A stretch of DNA of 33,095 nucleotides, taken from the NCBI GenBank assembly GCA_036265935.1, contig DATAOB010000113.1, forward strand, positions 1 to 33,095, read 5' to 3'. Below the pieces are notes generated by a model. It saw nothing but the letters and a program-made list of their open reading frames with translations. It did no database searches and was not told the DNA's origin. The position numbers and the translations under genes were made by a program. This stretch comes from JAFASC01 sp036265935 (lineage in GTDB: Bacteria > Pseudomonadota > Alphaproteobacteria > Rhizobiales > Beijerinckiaceae). This document shows positions 14,912-23,030 of this stretch, piece by piece (position 1 is the first letter of the stretch; each line of letters starts with the position of its first letter).

Positions 14912-14965
14912 TTCGGCACGTGCGCAGCTTTCGCCAAGGAGTCTCCTACGGCGCAACGGCAAGCT

Positions 14966-15074
14966 CCCTCTCCCCGTTTACGGGGAGAGGGTTGGGGTGA
15001 GGGGCGAAAAAAACGTGTTCGCGCCTGCTTTGCCCCCTCACCCTGTCCCTCTCCCCGCATGCGGGGAGAGGGGA
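14966..15074. repeat. REP-like pair of inverted palindromes (BIME-type)
   Basis: Two near-identical hairpins: CCCTCTCCCCGTTTACGGGG with GAGAGGG (14966-14991), and CCCTCTCCCCGCATGCGGGG with GAGAGGGG (15047-15074). The first is followed by TTGGGGTGAGGGGC and the second is preceded by CCCCTCACCCTG, so the whole forms a larger inverted repeat around about 40 bases. This composition is typical of dispersed intergenic palindromes in Bradyrhizobium and relatives. It lies in the spacer between the transporter ATPase and the oxidoreductase gene, inside what otherwise reads as one transcript. It may act in mRNA stability or as a partial terminator. Confidence 0.85.
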
Positions 15075-15098
15075 CGTCAACGACAAGAGGACCTACAC

Positions 15099-16250
15099 GT
15101 GAGTGAAATGCGTCTCGGAATCATCATGAACGGCGTCACCGGACGCATGGGACTCAATCAGCATTTGATCCGCTCGATTGTCGCCATGCGCGCCGAGGGC
15201 GGGCTGCGCCTGAAGAACGGCACGCGCGTCATGCCCGATCCGATCCTCGTCGGGCGCAATGCCGAGAAAGTCGCGCAGCTGGGCAAGCAATTCGGCATCG
15301 AGCGCTCGACGACCGATCTCAAAGCCGCGCTCGCCAACAAAGACGATCCGATCTTCTTCGATGCGGCGACGACGCAGATGCGTCCGACGCTGCTCACCCA
15401 GGCGATCGAAGCAGGCAAGCACATCTATTGCGAGAAGCCGATCGCCACCAATCTCGATGAGGCAATGCGCGTCGTCAAACTCGCGAATGCGCGCGGCGTG
15501 AAGCACGGCACCGTGCAGGACAAGCTCTTTCTGCCGGGCTTGAAGAAGCTCGCCATGCTGCGCGATTCCGGCTTCTTCGGCCGCATGCTCTCGGTGCGCG
15601 GCGAATTCGGCTACTGGGTGTTCGAGGGCGACTGGCAGGAAGCCCAACGCCCGTCGTGGAATTATCGCAGCGAGGACGGCGGCGGCATCATTCTCGACAT
15701 GGTCTGCCACTGGCGCTACGTGCTCGACAATCTCTTCGGCAACGTGAAGAGCGTCGTCTGTATCGGGCGCACCGACATTCCGCAGCGCTGGGACGAAGAA
15801 AGCAAACCTTACAAAGCAACCGCCGACGATTCTGCCTATGCCACCTTCGAGCTCGAGGGCGGCGTCATCGCGCATATCAATATGTCCTGGGCGACGCGTG
15901 TCTATCGCGACGATCTCGTCACCTTCCAGGTCGACGGAACGCACGGCTCCGCCGTCGCCGGCCTCACTGATTGCATGATCCAGCCGCGCCAGGGGACGCC
16001 GCGCCCGGTGTGGAATCCCGACGAGAAGCGCGAGCACGATTTCTACGCCGATTGGCAGAAGGTACCCGACAACGTCAATTACGAGAACGGGTTCAAGGAG
16101 CAATGGGAAATGTTCATCCGTCACGTTCTTGAAGACGCGCCGTACAAATACACTTTGCTCGAAGGTGCGAAGGGCGTGCAGCTTGTCGAACGCGCGCTGC
16201 AGAGCTGGAAGGAACGCCGATGGATCGACGTTCCGCCGCTCAGCGTGTGA
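15099..16250 (+). CDS. Gfo/Idh/MocA family NAD(P)-dependent oxidoreductase
   Basis: 383 residues. The N-terminal Rossmann fold opens with RLGIIMNGVTGRMG, an unusual glycine motif with Asn11 in place of the usual small residue. HIYCEKPIATNLDEA (108-122) contains the Glu-Lys-Pro hallmark whose Lys113 is the family's catalytic or orienting lysine. The C-terminal half has DGGGIILDMVCHWRYVLDNLFG, where Asp200 and His204 match the active-site D-x-x-x-H pattern. Family members oxidise or reduce a ring or chain hydroxyl of sugars and polyols. GTG at 15099 has AGAGGA upstream; ATG at 15108 is an alternative. It is the first gene of a trio with the DUF993 and isomerase genes (8-base gap, then a 4-base overlap). 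The longer in-frame start at 14889 would translate the REP element and is rejected. Confidence 0.9.
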   Translation: MSEMRLGIIMNGVTGRMGLNQHLIRSIVAMRAEGGLRLKNGTRVMPDPILVGRNAEKVAQLGKQFGIERSTTDLKAALANKDDPIFFDAATTQMRPTLLTQAIEAGKHIYCEKPIATNLDEAMRVVKLANARGVKHGTVQDKLFLPGLKKLAMLRDSGFFGRMLSVRGEFGYWVFEGDWQEAQRPSWNYRSEDGGGIILDMVCHWRYVLDNLFGNVKSVVCIGRTDIPQRWDEESKPYKATADDSAYATFELEGGVIAHINMSWATRVYRDDLVTFQVDGTHGSAVAGLTDCMIQPRQGTPRPVWNPDEKREHDFYADWQKVPDNVNYENGFKEQWEMFIRHVLEDAPYKYTLLEGAKGVQLVERALQSWKERRWIDVPPLSV

Positions 16251-16258
16251 GGAGTTTC

Positions 16259-17443
16259 ATGCAACAGACGAACGGCGCCACCACGATCCGCCTGCCGCAG
16301 AAGGACGGCAGCCTTACGCCTTACACGCTGTCGGAGCCGCGCAGCTTCGAGCGGCAGGCGAAGAACGGCGCGTTCAATCGCATCGCTTTTTCCGCGGCGC
16401 ACGTCGTCTCCGATCCGCTCGCCGAAGTCGATCCGTGGCTTGATGCGGCCATCGATTGGGACGCGACGATCGCCTATCGCGAATATATCTGGGATCTCGG
16501 CCTCGGCGTCGCCGAAGCGATGGACACCGCGCAGCGCGGCATGGGTTTGGACTGGACCACATCGCTCGAACTGATCCGCCGCTCCGTTAAAGCGGCACGG
16601 CCGCGAAATGGCCTCGTCTTTTCCGGCGCCGGCACCGATCAGCTGACCCCAAACGAGGCGCGCAATCTCGACGATGTCATCGCCGCTTACGAAGACCAGA
16701 TCGCGGCGATCGAGAAGATCGGCGGACGCATCATTCTCATGGCGAGCCGCGCGCTCGCCGCCGTGGCGCGCGGGCCGGACGATTACGTCCATGTCTATGA
16801 TCGCATTTTGCGGCAGGTGCGCGAGCCGGTGATCATCCACTGGCTCGGCGACATGTTCGATCCTGCGCTCGCGGGCTATTGGGGCAGTGCCGATCTCGAC
16901 GAGGCGATGAATGCCTGCCTCGCGGTGATGCACGGGCACAAGGACAAGATCGACGGCATCAAAATCTCGCTTCTCTCCAAACAAAGGGAGGTCGACATGC
17001 GTCGTCGCCTACCCCAGGGCGTGCGCATGTATACGGGCGACGATTTCAATTATCCCGAATTGATTGCCGGCGACGATGAGGGCTATTCCGACGCGCTGCT
17101 CGGCATTTTCGATGCGATCGCGCCGGCTGCGGCGGCGTCGTTGGCGGCGCTCGGGCGCGGCTCGCGCAACGAATATTTCGACATTTTGGAGCCCACCGTG
17201 CCGCTATCGCGGCAGATTTTCGCCGCGCCGACGCGATTCTACAAAACCGGCATCGTCTTCCTCGCCTATCTCAACGGGCACCAGAGTCATTTCACCATGG
17301 TCGGCGGCCAGGAAAGCGCGCGCTCGACCCTGCATCTTGCCGAGATATTCCGCCTCGCCGATGCGGCGGGGCTTTTGAGCGATCCCGTCCGCGCCGCGAG
17401 CCGCATGCGCGCCGTCCTCGCCACGCGAGGCGTCGAAGCGTGA
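16259..17443 (+). CDS. DUF993 protein, dihydrodipicolinate synthase-like aldolase
   Basis: 394 residues matching the DUF993 family (PF06187) as I remember it, which has no published reaction that I know of. Features resemble the class I aldolase barrel of the DapA/NAL superfamily. The segment IDGIKISLLS puts Lys235 where that superfamily has its Schiff-base lysine (G-I-K-x-S). VRMYTGDDFNYPELI (256-270) parallels the GDD strand that follows. PVIIHWLGDMFDPALAGYW resembles the preceding strand. A 60-residue N-terminal extension precedes the barrel. GAGGAG lies before the ATG. It sits tightly between a Gfo/Idh/MocA dehydrogenase and a sugar isomerase, which suggests retro-aldol cleavage of an oxidised sugar acid or keto-inositol. 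The reaction is inferred; the substrate is unknown. Confidence 0.85.
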   Translation: MQQTNGATTIRLPQKDGSLTPYTLSEPRSFERQAKNGAFNRIAFSAAHVVSDPLAEVDPWLDAAIDWDATIAYREYIWDLGLGVAEAMDTAQRGMGLDWTTSLELIRRSVKAARPRNGLVFSGAGTDQLTPNEARNLDDVIAAYEDQIAAIEKIGGRIILMASRALAAVARGPDDYVHVYDRILRQVREPVIIHWLGDMFDPALAGYWGSADLDEAMNACLAVMHGHKDKIDGIKISLLSKQREVDMRRRLPQGVRMYTGDDFNYPELIAGDDEGYSDALLGIFDAIAPAAAASLAALGRGSRNEYFDILEPTVPLSRQIFAAPTRFYKTGIVFLAYLNGHQSHFTMVGGQESARSTLHLAEIFRLADAAGLLSDPVRAASRMRAVLATRGVEA

Positions 17444-18303
17444 GGGATTTCTCCCGCACGCACGAATGGCTTTCGCTCAACACGGCCACGGTGCGCCGCC
17501 AGGGCGATCTTCTCGCGATCATCGAGGCCTGCGCACGGCATGACATCCGCGCCATCTCGCCGTGGCGCGATCAGGTGGCGCAGGTGGGGCTCGAACGCGC
17601 CGCGCGCGCGATTCGGCAGACCGGCCTCAAGCTCTCTGGCTATTGCCGCGGCGGCATGTTTACCGCCGACCCGGCGCGCCGCGGCGAAATCCGCGACGAT
17701 AACAGGCGCGCGATCGACGAGGCGAAAACGCTTGGCGCCGCATGTATCGTGCTCGTCGTCGGCGGGTTGCCGCAATATTCGCGGCCGGGCAGCGCGCCAA
17801 GTAAGGATTTGCTTGCGGCGCGTGCGATGGTCGAGGACGCCATCGGCGAGATGCTCGTCTACGCGCGCGCCGTAGACATGCCACTCGCCATCGAGCCGCT
17901 GCATCCGATGTATGCGGCCGACCGCGCCTGCGTGAACACGACGCGCCAGGCGCTCGACATTTGCGACGCGCTCGACCCGGCGCGCATCGGCGGCATCGGC
18001 GTCGCCGAGGATTGCTACCACATCTGGTGGGACCCGGAGATTAACGCTGAGATCGAGCGCGCCGGTAAGGACCGGCTGCTCGCTTTCCATGTCTGCGATT
18101 GGCTCGTGCCGACGAAGGACCTATTGAACGACCGCGGCATGATGGGCGATGGGGTGATTGCAATTCCCGAGCTGAGGTTGCGGGTCGAGGACGTCGGCTT
18201 TTCCGGCTTTGTCGAGGTCGAGATTTTTTCCGACCATTGGTGGTCGCTGCCGATTGACGAGGTTTTGTTGACCTGCATCGAGCGCATCAAGACGGTGGTT
18301 TGA
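17440..18303 (+). CDS. Sugar phosphate isomerase/epimerase (xylose isomerase-like TIM barrel)
   Basis: 287 residues of the AP-endonuclease-2/IolE-type TIM barrel. Probable metal ligands: Glu152 in AIEPLHP, Asp191 and His194 in AEDCYHIWWDPE, His217 in AFHVCDW, and Glu261 in VEVEIFS. The order E, D, H, E is that of IolI/IolE and hydroxypyruvate or tagatose isomerases. The GTG start at 17440 overlaps the stop of the DUF993 gene in the sequence GTGA, so the two are translationally coupled. Cytosolic enzyme, no signal peptide. Within the trio it could epimerise or isomerise the substrate before cleavage. Family members are too diverse to name a sugar. Confidence 0.88.
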   Translation: MRDFSRTHEWLSLNTATVRRQGDLLAIIEACARHDIRAISPWRDQVAQVGLERAARAIRQTGLKLSGYCRGGMFTADPARRGEIRDDNRRAIDEAKTLGAACIVLVVGGLPQYSRPGSAPSKDLLAARAMVEDAIGEMLVYARAVDMPLAIEPLHPMYAADRACVNTTRQALDICDALDPARIGGIGVAEDCYHIWWDPEINAEIERAGKDRLLAFHVCDWLVPTKDLLNDRGMMGDGVIAIPELRLRVEDVGFSGFVEVEIFSDHWWSLPIDEVLLTCIERIKTVV

Positions 18304-18369
18304 ACGAGGACGGCCGGCATTTGAGGATTTGGCCGCGGCGGTTATAGTCGCGAGAGGGAGGAAAACGAC

Positions 18370-19620
18370 ATGAAGAAAATTTCGGTCACAGGCGATACCG
18401 GCGAGGCGAACGCACCATCTGCTGCTAACGTTTCGCGCCGCGAGGTTCTCACCAAAACCGCCGGCGGCGCGCTCGCCGCGACCGCGATCTGCGCCATGCC
18501 GCTCAGAGGCTATGCCGCCGAGCCGATCAATATCGGCGCGCTCTACCCGGTGACCGGCAGCATGGCGCAGATCGGCCAGGGCTGCGTCAACGCCGCCAAA
18601 CTCGCCGTGCAGATGGTCAACGATGCCGGCGGCATCAAATCGCTCGGCGGCGCCAAGCTCAACCTGATCATCTCCGACATCCAAAGCGACACGACGGTGA
18701 CGCGCACCGAGACCGACCGCGTGATCAACGGCTCGAAAGTCTCAGCCATCCACGGCTGCTATGCGAGCGCGCTGACGCTGATCGCCAGCGAAGTTGCCGA
18801 GCGCGCGAAAGTGCCGCTGATCACCGGCTCGAGCTCCGACCAACTCAACGTCAACCGCCGCTACACGTTCACGCCGTTCGCGCGCGCCTCGCAATTCGCG
18901 CAGGCGCAGCTGCAGATGGCGCGGCTCGTCAACGAAAAGCCGAAAGTCGCGGTGATTTTCGAGAACACCGCATTCGGCACCTCGACCTCCAACGGTCTGC
19001 GCGAAAAAGCGCCGGGCGAAGGCGTCGAGATCGCGCTGTTCGAGCCTTATTCGGCCGGCTTTGCCGATGCGAGCCCGCTCATCAACAAAGTGAAGGCCTC
19101 CGGCGCCGACATGCTGTTCTCGGTGTCGTACCTCAACGATCTCATCCTGATCGTACGCACGATCAAGCAGGTGGGCCTGAAGATCGGCATGAACGGTGGC
19201 TCCGGCGGCTTCGTCATCCCGGATTTCTACAAGACGGTTGGGAGTCTCGCCGACGGTCTGCAGGGCGTCGCCCACTGGAATCACGATTCCGACGAGAACG
19301 CGCAGAAGGTGAACGCGGTGTATCAGAAAATGTACGGCGAGTTCCTGTTCGAATATGCCGGCGGGCTCGTCGCGCAGACCTTCATGCTCGCCGACGCGCT
19401 GGAGCGTGCCGCCTCGACCGATCCGCAGAAAGTGCGCGATGCGCTCGCCACGCTCGACGTTACATCCGGCTATGCCGCGATGTGTCCGGGCGGCAAGGTG
19501 AAGTTCGGCCCCGACGGCAAGAACATCTACGGCCACCCCGTCGGCGTGCAGTGGCAGCACGGCGATCTTGCCAGCGTGTTCCCGAAAGAGGATGCCCGCG
19601 CGCCGCTGATGAAAACTTAA
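18370..19620 (+). CDS. Liv-type periplasmic substrate-binding protein (Peripla_BP_6)
   Basis: 416 residues. The N-terminus carries a Tat-like signal (SRREVLTKTAGGALAATAICAM, then GYAAE), followed by a type-1 periplasmic fold: PINIGALYPVTGSMAQIGQGCVN, LAVQMVNDAGGIKSLGG, the IHGCYASALTLIASEVAER hinge region, and PLITGSSSDQLN. The GALYPxTG and NDAGGI blocks are typical of branched-chain amino-acid, urea and amide binding proteins, but this class also binds many other small organics. GAGGGAGG lies before the ATG. The gene follows the isomerase by 66 bases and is followed by two permeases and two ATPases, so the importer is complete. Ligand unknown; the upstream trio argues against a plain amino-acid importer. 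Confidence 0.9.
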   Translation: MKKISVTGDTGEANAPSAANVSRREVLTKTAGGALAATAICAMPLRGYAAEPINIGALYPVTGSMAQIGQGCVNAAKLAVQMVNDAGGIKSLGGAKLNLIISDIQSDTTVTRTETDRVINGSKVSAIHGCYASALTLIASEVAERAKVPLITGSSSDQLNVNRRYTFTPFARASQFAQAQLQMARLVNEKPKVAVIFENTAFGTSTSNGLREKAPGEGVEIALFEPYSAGFADASPLINKVKASGADMLFSVSYLNDLILIVRTIKQVGLKIGMNGGSGGFVIPDFYKTVGSLADGLQGVAHWNHDSDENAQKVNAVYQKMYGEFLFEYAGGLVAQTFMLADALERAASTDPQKVRDALATLDVTSGYAAMCPGGKVKFGPDGKNIYGHPVGVQWQHGDLASVFPKEDARAPLMKT

Positions 19621-19637
19621 AGAAGCCGCCGCGCCCG

Positions 19638-20507
19638 ATGCTGGAGACATTGGCCCAGGCCGTGATCAACGGCCTTCTCATCGGCGGCATCTACGCGCTT
19701 GTCAGCATCGGCGTCACGCTGATTTTCGGCGTCGTCAAAATCGTGAACTTCGCGCAAGGCGAGTTCGTGATGATCGGCATGTACATCACGTTCTTCCTGG
19801 CGAGCCGGTTCGGCGTCGATCCCCTGGTCTCGCTCGCCGTGTCGATTCCGGTGCTGTTCGTCATCGGCATACTCGTGCAGCACTTCCTCATCCGCCGCGT
19901 GCTCGGTCTCGGCGACATGCCGCAGATTTTCCTCACCTTCGCGCTGTCGCTGCTCTTGATGAATCTCGCGCTGCTGTTATTCACCGCCAATTACCGCACC
20001 GTGCACACCGCGTACTCCGACGAGTCGATCCATCTGGGCGCGCTCTATTTGCCGGTGGCGAAGCTCATTGCCTTCGCGCTGGCGATGGCGTTCAGCGGCA
20101 TTCTGTGGCTGTTCCTCCACGCGACCGATCTCGGCAAGGCGATGCGCGCGGCGGCGCAGAATCCCGACGTCGCCATGCTGATGGGCATCAACCCGCACCG
20201 CGTGTTTGCGGTCGCCTTCGGCGCGGCATTGGCGCTCGCCGGCGCCGCCGGCTCGCTGCTCATGCCGTTCTACCCGGCCTCGCCGATGGCCGGTCAGGTG
20301 TTCGTGCTGATGGCGTTTGTCGCCGTCGTTTTGGGCACGCTCGGCAACGTCACCGGCGCGCTTATCGCCAGCCTGATGATGGGCATCGCAGAATCGCTCG
20401 GCATCCAGTTCGTCGGCGCCGATTCGGGGCTGATTGTCGTGTTCGTCATGCTCCTCCTGACGCTGGCGATCAGGCCGAGCGGTCTCGCCGGCGGGCGGGC
20501 GCGATGA
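19638..20507 (+). CDS. livH: Liv-type ABC permease, LivH-like
   Basis: 289 residues, about eight membrane helices. Starts with the LivH block LAQAVINGLLIGGIYALVSIGVTLIFGVVKIVNFAQGEFVMIG. DLGKAMRAAAQNPDVAMLMGIN is the EAA-like ATPase contact loop. A C-terminal VAVVLGTLGNVTGALIASLMMG follows. ATG at 19638 is used: it is 17 bases after the preceding stop and the helix begins immediately. It pairs with the LivM-like gene, with which it shares an ATGA overlap. The symbol describes the family position; the substrate need not be leucine, isoleucine or valine. Confidence 0.9.
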   Translation: MLETLAQAVINGLLIGGIYALVSIGVTLIFGVVKIVNFAQGEFVMIGMYITFFLASRFGVDPLVSLAVSIPVLFVIGILVQHFLIRRVLGLGDMPQIFLTFALSLLLMNLALLLFTANYRTVHTAYSDESIHLGALYLPVAKLIAFALAMAFSGILWLFLHATDLGKAMRAAAQNPDVAMLMGINPHRVFAVAFGAALALAGAAGSLLMPFYPASPMAGQVFVLMAFVAVVLGTLGNVTGALIASLMMGIAESLGIQFVGADSGLIVVFVMLLLTLAIRPSGLAGGRAR

Positions 20508-21508
20508 CGGACAAGCCTCGCACTTGGCTATGGCTCGGCGCGCTGACCGCGATCGTTCTCGTCCTGCCCCTGCTCGTGACCAACCGCTTTGCCACCGACA
20601 TTTTCATCCGCATCCTGCTCTTCGCTTTCATCGGCGTCGCCTGGAACTTGATGGGCGGCTACGCCAAGCAGCTGTCGCTCGGCCACGCCGCCTATTTCGG
20701 CCTCGGCGCGTATACGTCGACCATCCTGGAAATCCGCTTCGGCATCTCTCCTTGGCTCGGCATGGTCGCCGGCGGTGTCGTGGCGATGCTGGCGAGCCTG
20801 CCGATCGGCTGGTTGTGCTTCCGGCTGCGCGGACCCTATTTCGCGATCGCCACCATCGCCACCGCGCAAGTGCTGATGCTGCTCTTCTTAAAGTTCCGCG
20901 ATTTCGCCTGGGGCGCCGAGGGCACGACGATACCGAATTTCGGCGATGCGCCCCTGATGATGCAGTTCGACGACAAATCGTCGTATTACTATGTCGCGCT
21001 CGGGCTGCTGGCGCTCGGTCTCATCATCACCTACCGCATCGAGCATTCGTGGATGGGATATTATCTCGTCGCGATCGGCGACGACGAGGACGCGGCAGAG
21101 GCGGTCGGCGTCAATGCCCCGCGCATCAAGCGCGATATCTACATGATCAGCGCGTTTCTCACCGCCCTCGCCGGCACTTTCTACGTTCAGTACATCTACT
21201 TCATCGATCCGGCGACGGCGTTCAGCTTCAACATTTCCGTCGAGGCGGCGCTGGTTTCGATCGTCGGCGGCATCGGCACTCTATGGGGTCCTGTCGTCGG
21301 AACGGTTTTGCTGGAAACGACCTCCGCTTTGCTACAAAGCTGGCTCGGCAGCAGCGCCGGTGGCGTACAATTGACCGTCTACAGCCTGATCCTGATTGCC
21401 ATCATTCTTTGGCGGCCATCCGGCTTGCTCGGCATGTTCTCGGACGTTTATCGGCGCATGACACGTGCCCGGCCGCCACGCGCGGAAGAGGCGCTGCTCG
21501 ATGGCTGA
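20504..21508 (+). CDS. livM: Liv-type ABC permease, LivM-like
   Basis: 334 residues with about nine helices. Conserved LivM blocks are AWNLMGGYAKQLSLGHAAYFGLGAY, FRLRGPYFAIATIATAQV, AIGDDEDAAEAVGVNAPRIK (ATPase contact) and VGGIGTLWGPVVGTVLLE. The ATG at 20504 overlaps the livH stop in ATGA. Forms the inner-membrane channel with the LivH-like subunit. The C-terminal tail RRMTRARPPRAEEALLDG is charged and cytosolic, and its coding sequence overlaps the start of the ATPase gene by 8 bases. Confidence 0.9.
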   Translation: MTDKPRTWLWLGALTAIVLVLPLLVTNRFATDIFIRILLFAFIGVAWNLMGGYAKQLSLGHAAYFGLGAYTSTILEIRFGISPWLGMVAGGVVAMLASLPIGWLCFRLRGPYFAIATIATAQVLMLLFLKFRDFAWGAEGTTIPNFGDAPLMMQFDDKSSYYYVALGLLALGLIITYRIEHSWMGYYLVAIGDDEDAAEAVGVNAPRIKRDIYMISAFLTALAGTFYVQYIYFIDPATAFSFNISVEAALVSIVGGIGTLWGPVVGTVLLETTSALLQSWLGSSAGGVQLTVYSLILIAIILWRPSGLLGMFSDVYRRMTRARPPRAEEALLDG

Positions 21509-22253
21509 GGCGCTGATCGTTCGCAATCTCAGCAAGCGCTTTGGCGGCTTGCGCGCCGTGCAGGATCTGAGTTTTTCCGTGAACGAAGGCGAGACGCTCG
21601 CGCTGATCGGCCCCAACGGCGCCGGCAAGACGACGAGCTTCAATCTCATCACCGGATTTCATCGTGCGGATTCCGGTTCGGTATCGGCGTTCGGTCGCGA
21701 AGTCGTGGGGTTGCCGCCTTATGAGGTTTGCGCGCATGGGCTGGCGCGCACGTTTCAGGTGGCGCGGCCCTTCGGCACGATGACGGTGCTGGCGAACGTG
21801 ATGACCGGCGCGTTCTTGCGCGACAAGAATTACGACGTGGCGCGCAAACGTGCGCGCGAGGCAATAGAATTCGTCGGCCTTTCGACGAAAGAGCACATGC
21901 CTGCGTGCAGTTTGACCACGATAGACCAGCGCCGGCTGGAGCTGGCGCGGGCGCTATCGACGCAGCCGCGGGTTCTGCTTCTCGATGAAGTCATGGCCGG
22001 GCTCAATCCCGCAGAGATCGATCAGGCCGTCGCTTTGGTCGGCAAGCTTTCGACGCGTGGCCTCACCATCGTGATCGTCGAGCATGTGATGCGGGCGATC
22101 ATGGCGGTCGCACGTCACATCATCGTGCTCGATCACGGTCAGAAGATCGCGGAGGGCAGCCCGAACGATGTCGTGGCGAACCCCGAGGTCATCCGCGCCT
22201 ATCTTGGCACCGGCTACGTGCATGCGGCGCAGCCTGTGGCGAGCCCATGCTAG
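21501..22253 (+). CDS. livG: Liv-type ABC ATPase, LivG-like, with non-canonical signature motif
   Basis: 250 residues. Walker A GPNGAGKTT (37-45), Q-loop TFQVARPF, Walker B VLLLDEVMAGLNP (158-170) and H-loop VEHVM are present. The signature region reads SLTTIDQRRLELARAL (137-152) in place of LSGGQQ or LSYGQ, so the glycines that contact ATP are missing. I recall LivG-like proteins with the VMAGLNP Walker B also having L-T-L-type signatures, so this may be a subfamily trait. The partner LivF keeps a normal signature, so one of the two composite sites would be degenerate. Start ATG 21501 overlaps livM. Confidence 0.9.
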   Translation: MAEALIVRNLSKRFGGLRAVQDLSFSVNEGETLALIGPNGAGKTTSFNLITGFHRADSGSVSAFGREVVGLPPYEVCAHGLARTFQVARPFGTMTVLANVMTGAFLRDKNYDVARKRAREAIEFVGLSTKEHMPACSLTTIDQRRLELARALSTQPRVLLLDEVMAGLNPAEIDQAVALVGKLSTRGLTIVIVEHVMRAIMAVARHIIVLDHGQKIAEGSPNDVVANPEVIRAYLGTGYVHAAQPVASPC

Positions 22254-22951
22254 AGCTCGCCCGGATCAGCGCGAGCTACGGCTCCGTTCCGGCGCTGAGC
22301 GACGTGTCGATCAGCGTCGGCGAAGGCGAAGCGGTCGGTTTGTTGGGCGCCAACGGTGCCGGCAAAAGCACGACGCTGCGCACGATATCGGGTTTGTTGC
22401 GCGCGACCTCGGGCGCGATCACGTTTGCCGGGAGAAATATCGGCGCGCTGCCGCCTTATAAAGTGACGGAGCTCGGCATCGCGCACGTGCCGGAAGGACG
22501 CCAAGTCTTTCCGGAGCTCACCGTGCAGGAGAACCTGGAAATCGGCGCCTACGTGCCGGCTGCAAAGGCGGAGCACAAACTCTCGCTCGAGCTTGTCTTC
22601 GAGATCTTCCCCGTATTGGCGGCGCGGCGAAAACAACTCGCCGGCACGATGAGCGGCGGCGAGCAGCAGATGCTCGCGGTCGGCCGCGGCCTGATGCTAA
22701 AACCGCGTCTGCTCATGCTCGATGAGCCGTCGCTCGGTTTGGCGCCCGTTATTACCGACATCACCTTCCAAAAGATTCAGGAAATCCACACGATGGGCAC
22801 CGCGATTCTGCTGGTCGAGCAGAATGTCAGCCGTGCCCTCGGTTTGGTGCAGCGTGCCTATGTGCTCGAAAGCGGCAAGGTGATCATGCACGGCACGAGC
22901 GCCGAGCTCGCCGGCAACAAGCAGGTGCAGTCGGCCTATCTCGGCATCTGA
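22247..22951 (+). CDS. livF: Liv-type ABC ATPase, LivF-like
   Basis: 234 residues with Walker A GANGAGKST (34-42), the LivF-typical GIAHVPEGRQVFPELTVQENL, signature MSGGEQQMLAVGRGL, Walker B LLMLDEPSLGLAP and H-loop LVEQNV. The start ATG overlaps the LivG stop by 7 bases (ATGCTAG). Last gene of the plus-strand run. The next gene is convergent 79 bases away and I see no strong terminator hairpin in between. It forms the ATPase pair with the LivG-like protein. Confidence 0.93.
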   Translation: MLELARISASYGSVPALSDVSISVGEGEAVGLLGANGAGKSTTLRTISGLLRATSGAITFAGRNIGALPPYKVTELGIAHVPEGRQVFPELTVQENLEIGAYVPAAKAEHKLSLELVFEIFPVLAARRKQLAGTMSGGEQQMLAVGRGLMLKPRLLMLDEPSLGLAPVITDITFQKIQEIHTMGTAILLVEQNVSRALGLVQRAYVLESGKVIMHGTSAELAGNKQVQSAYLGI

Positions 22952-23030
22952 TTATCTCGATGCTAATCATCGATCCCGCAGAGGCAATGAAATGCTGCTC
23001 ATTGGGTAAGCCGATCCACTCGGCGCGGCC

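Noticed and set aside
14889..15098. Longer start for the Gfo/Idh/MocA gene
   Set aside because: It would translate the REP-like palindromes and overlap the ATPase gene. The Rossmann fold begins right after 15099, where a ribosome binding site is found.
22952..23030. Terminator between the convergent livF and dehydrogenase genes
   Set aside because: Only very short stems such as CCGA/TCGG are present, with no T-run. This is not enough to call a terminator.
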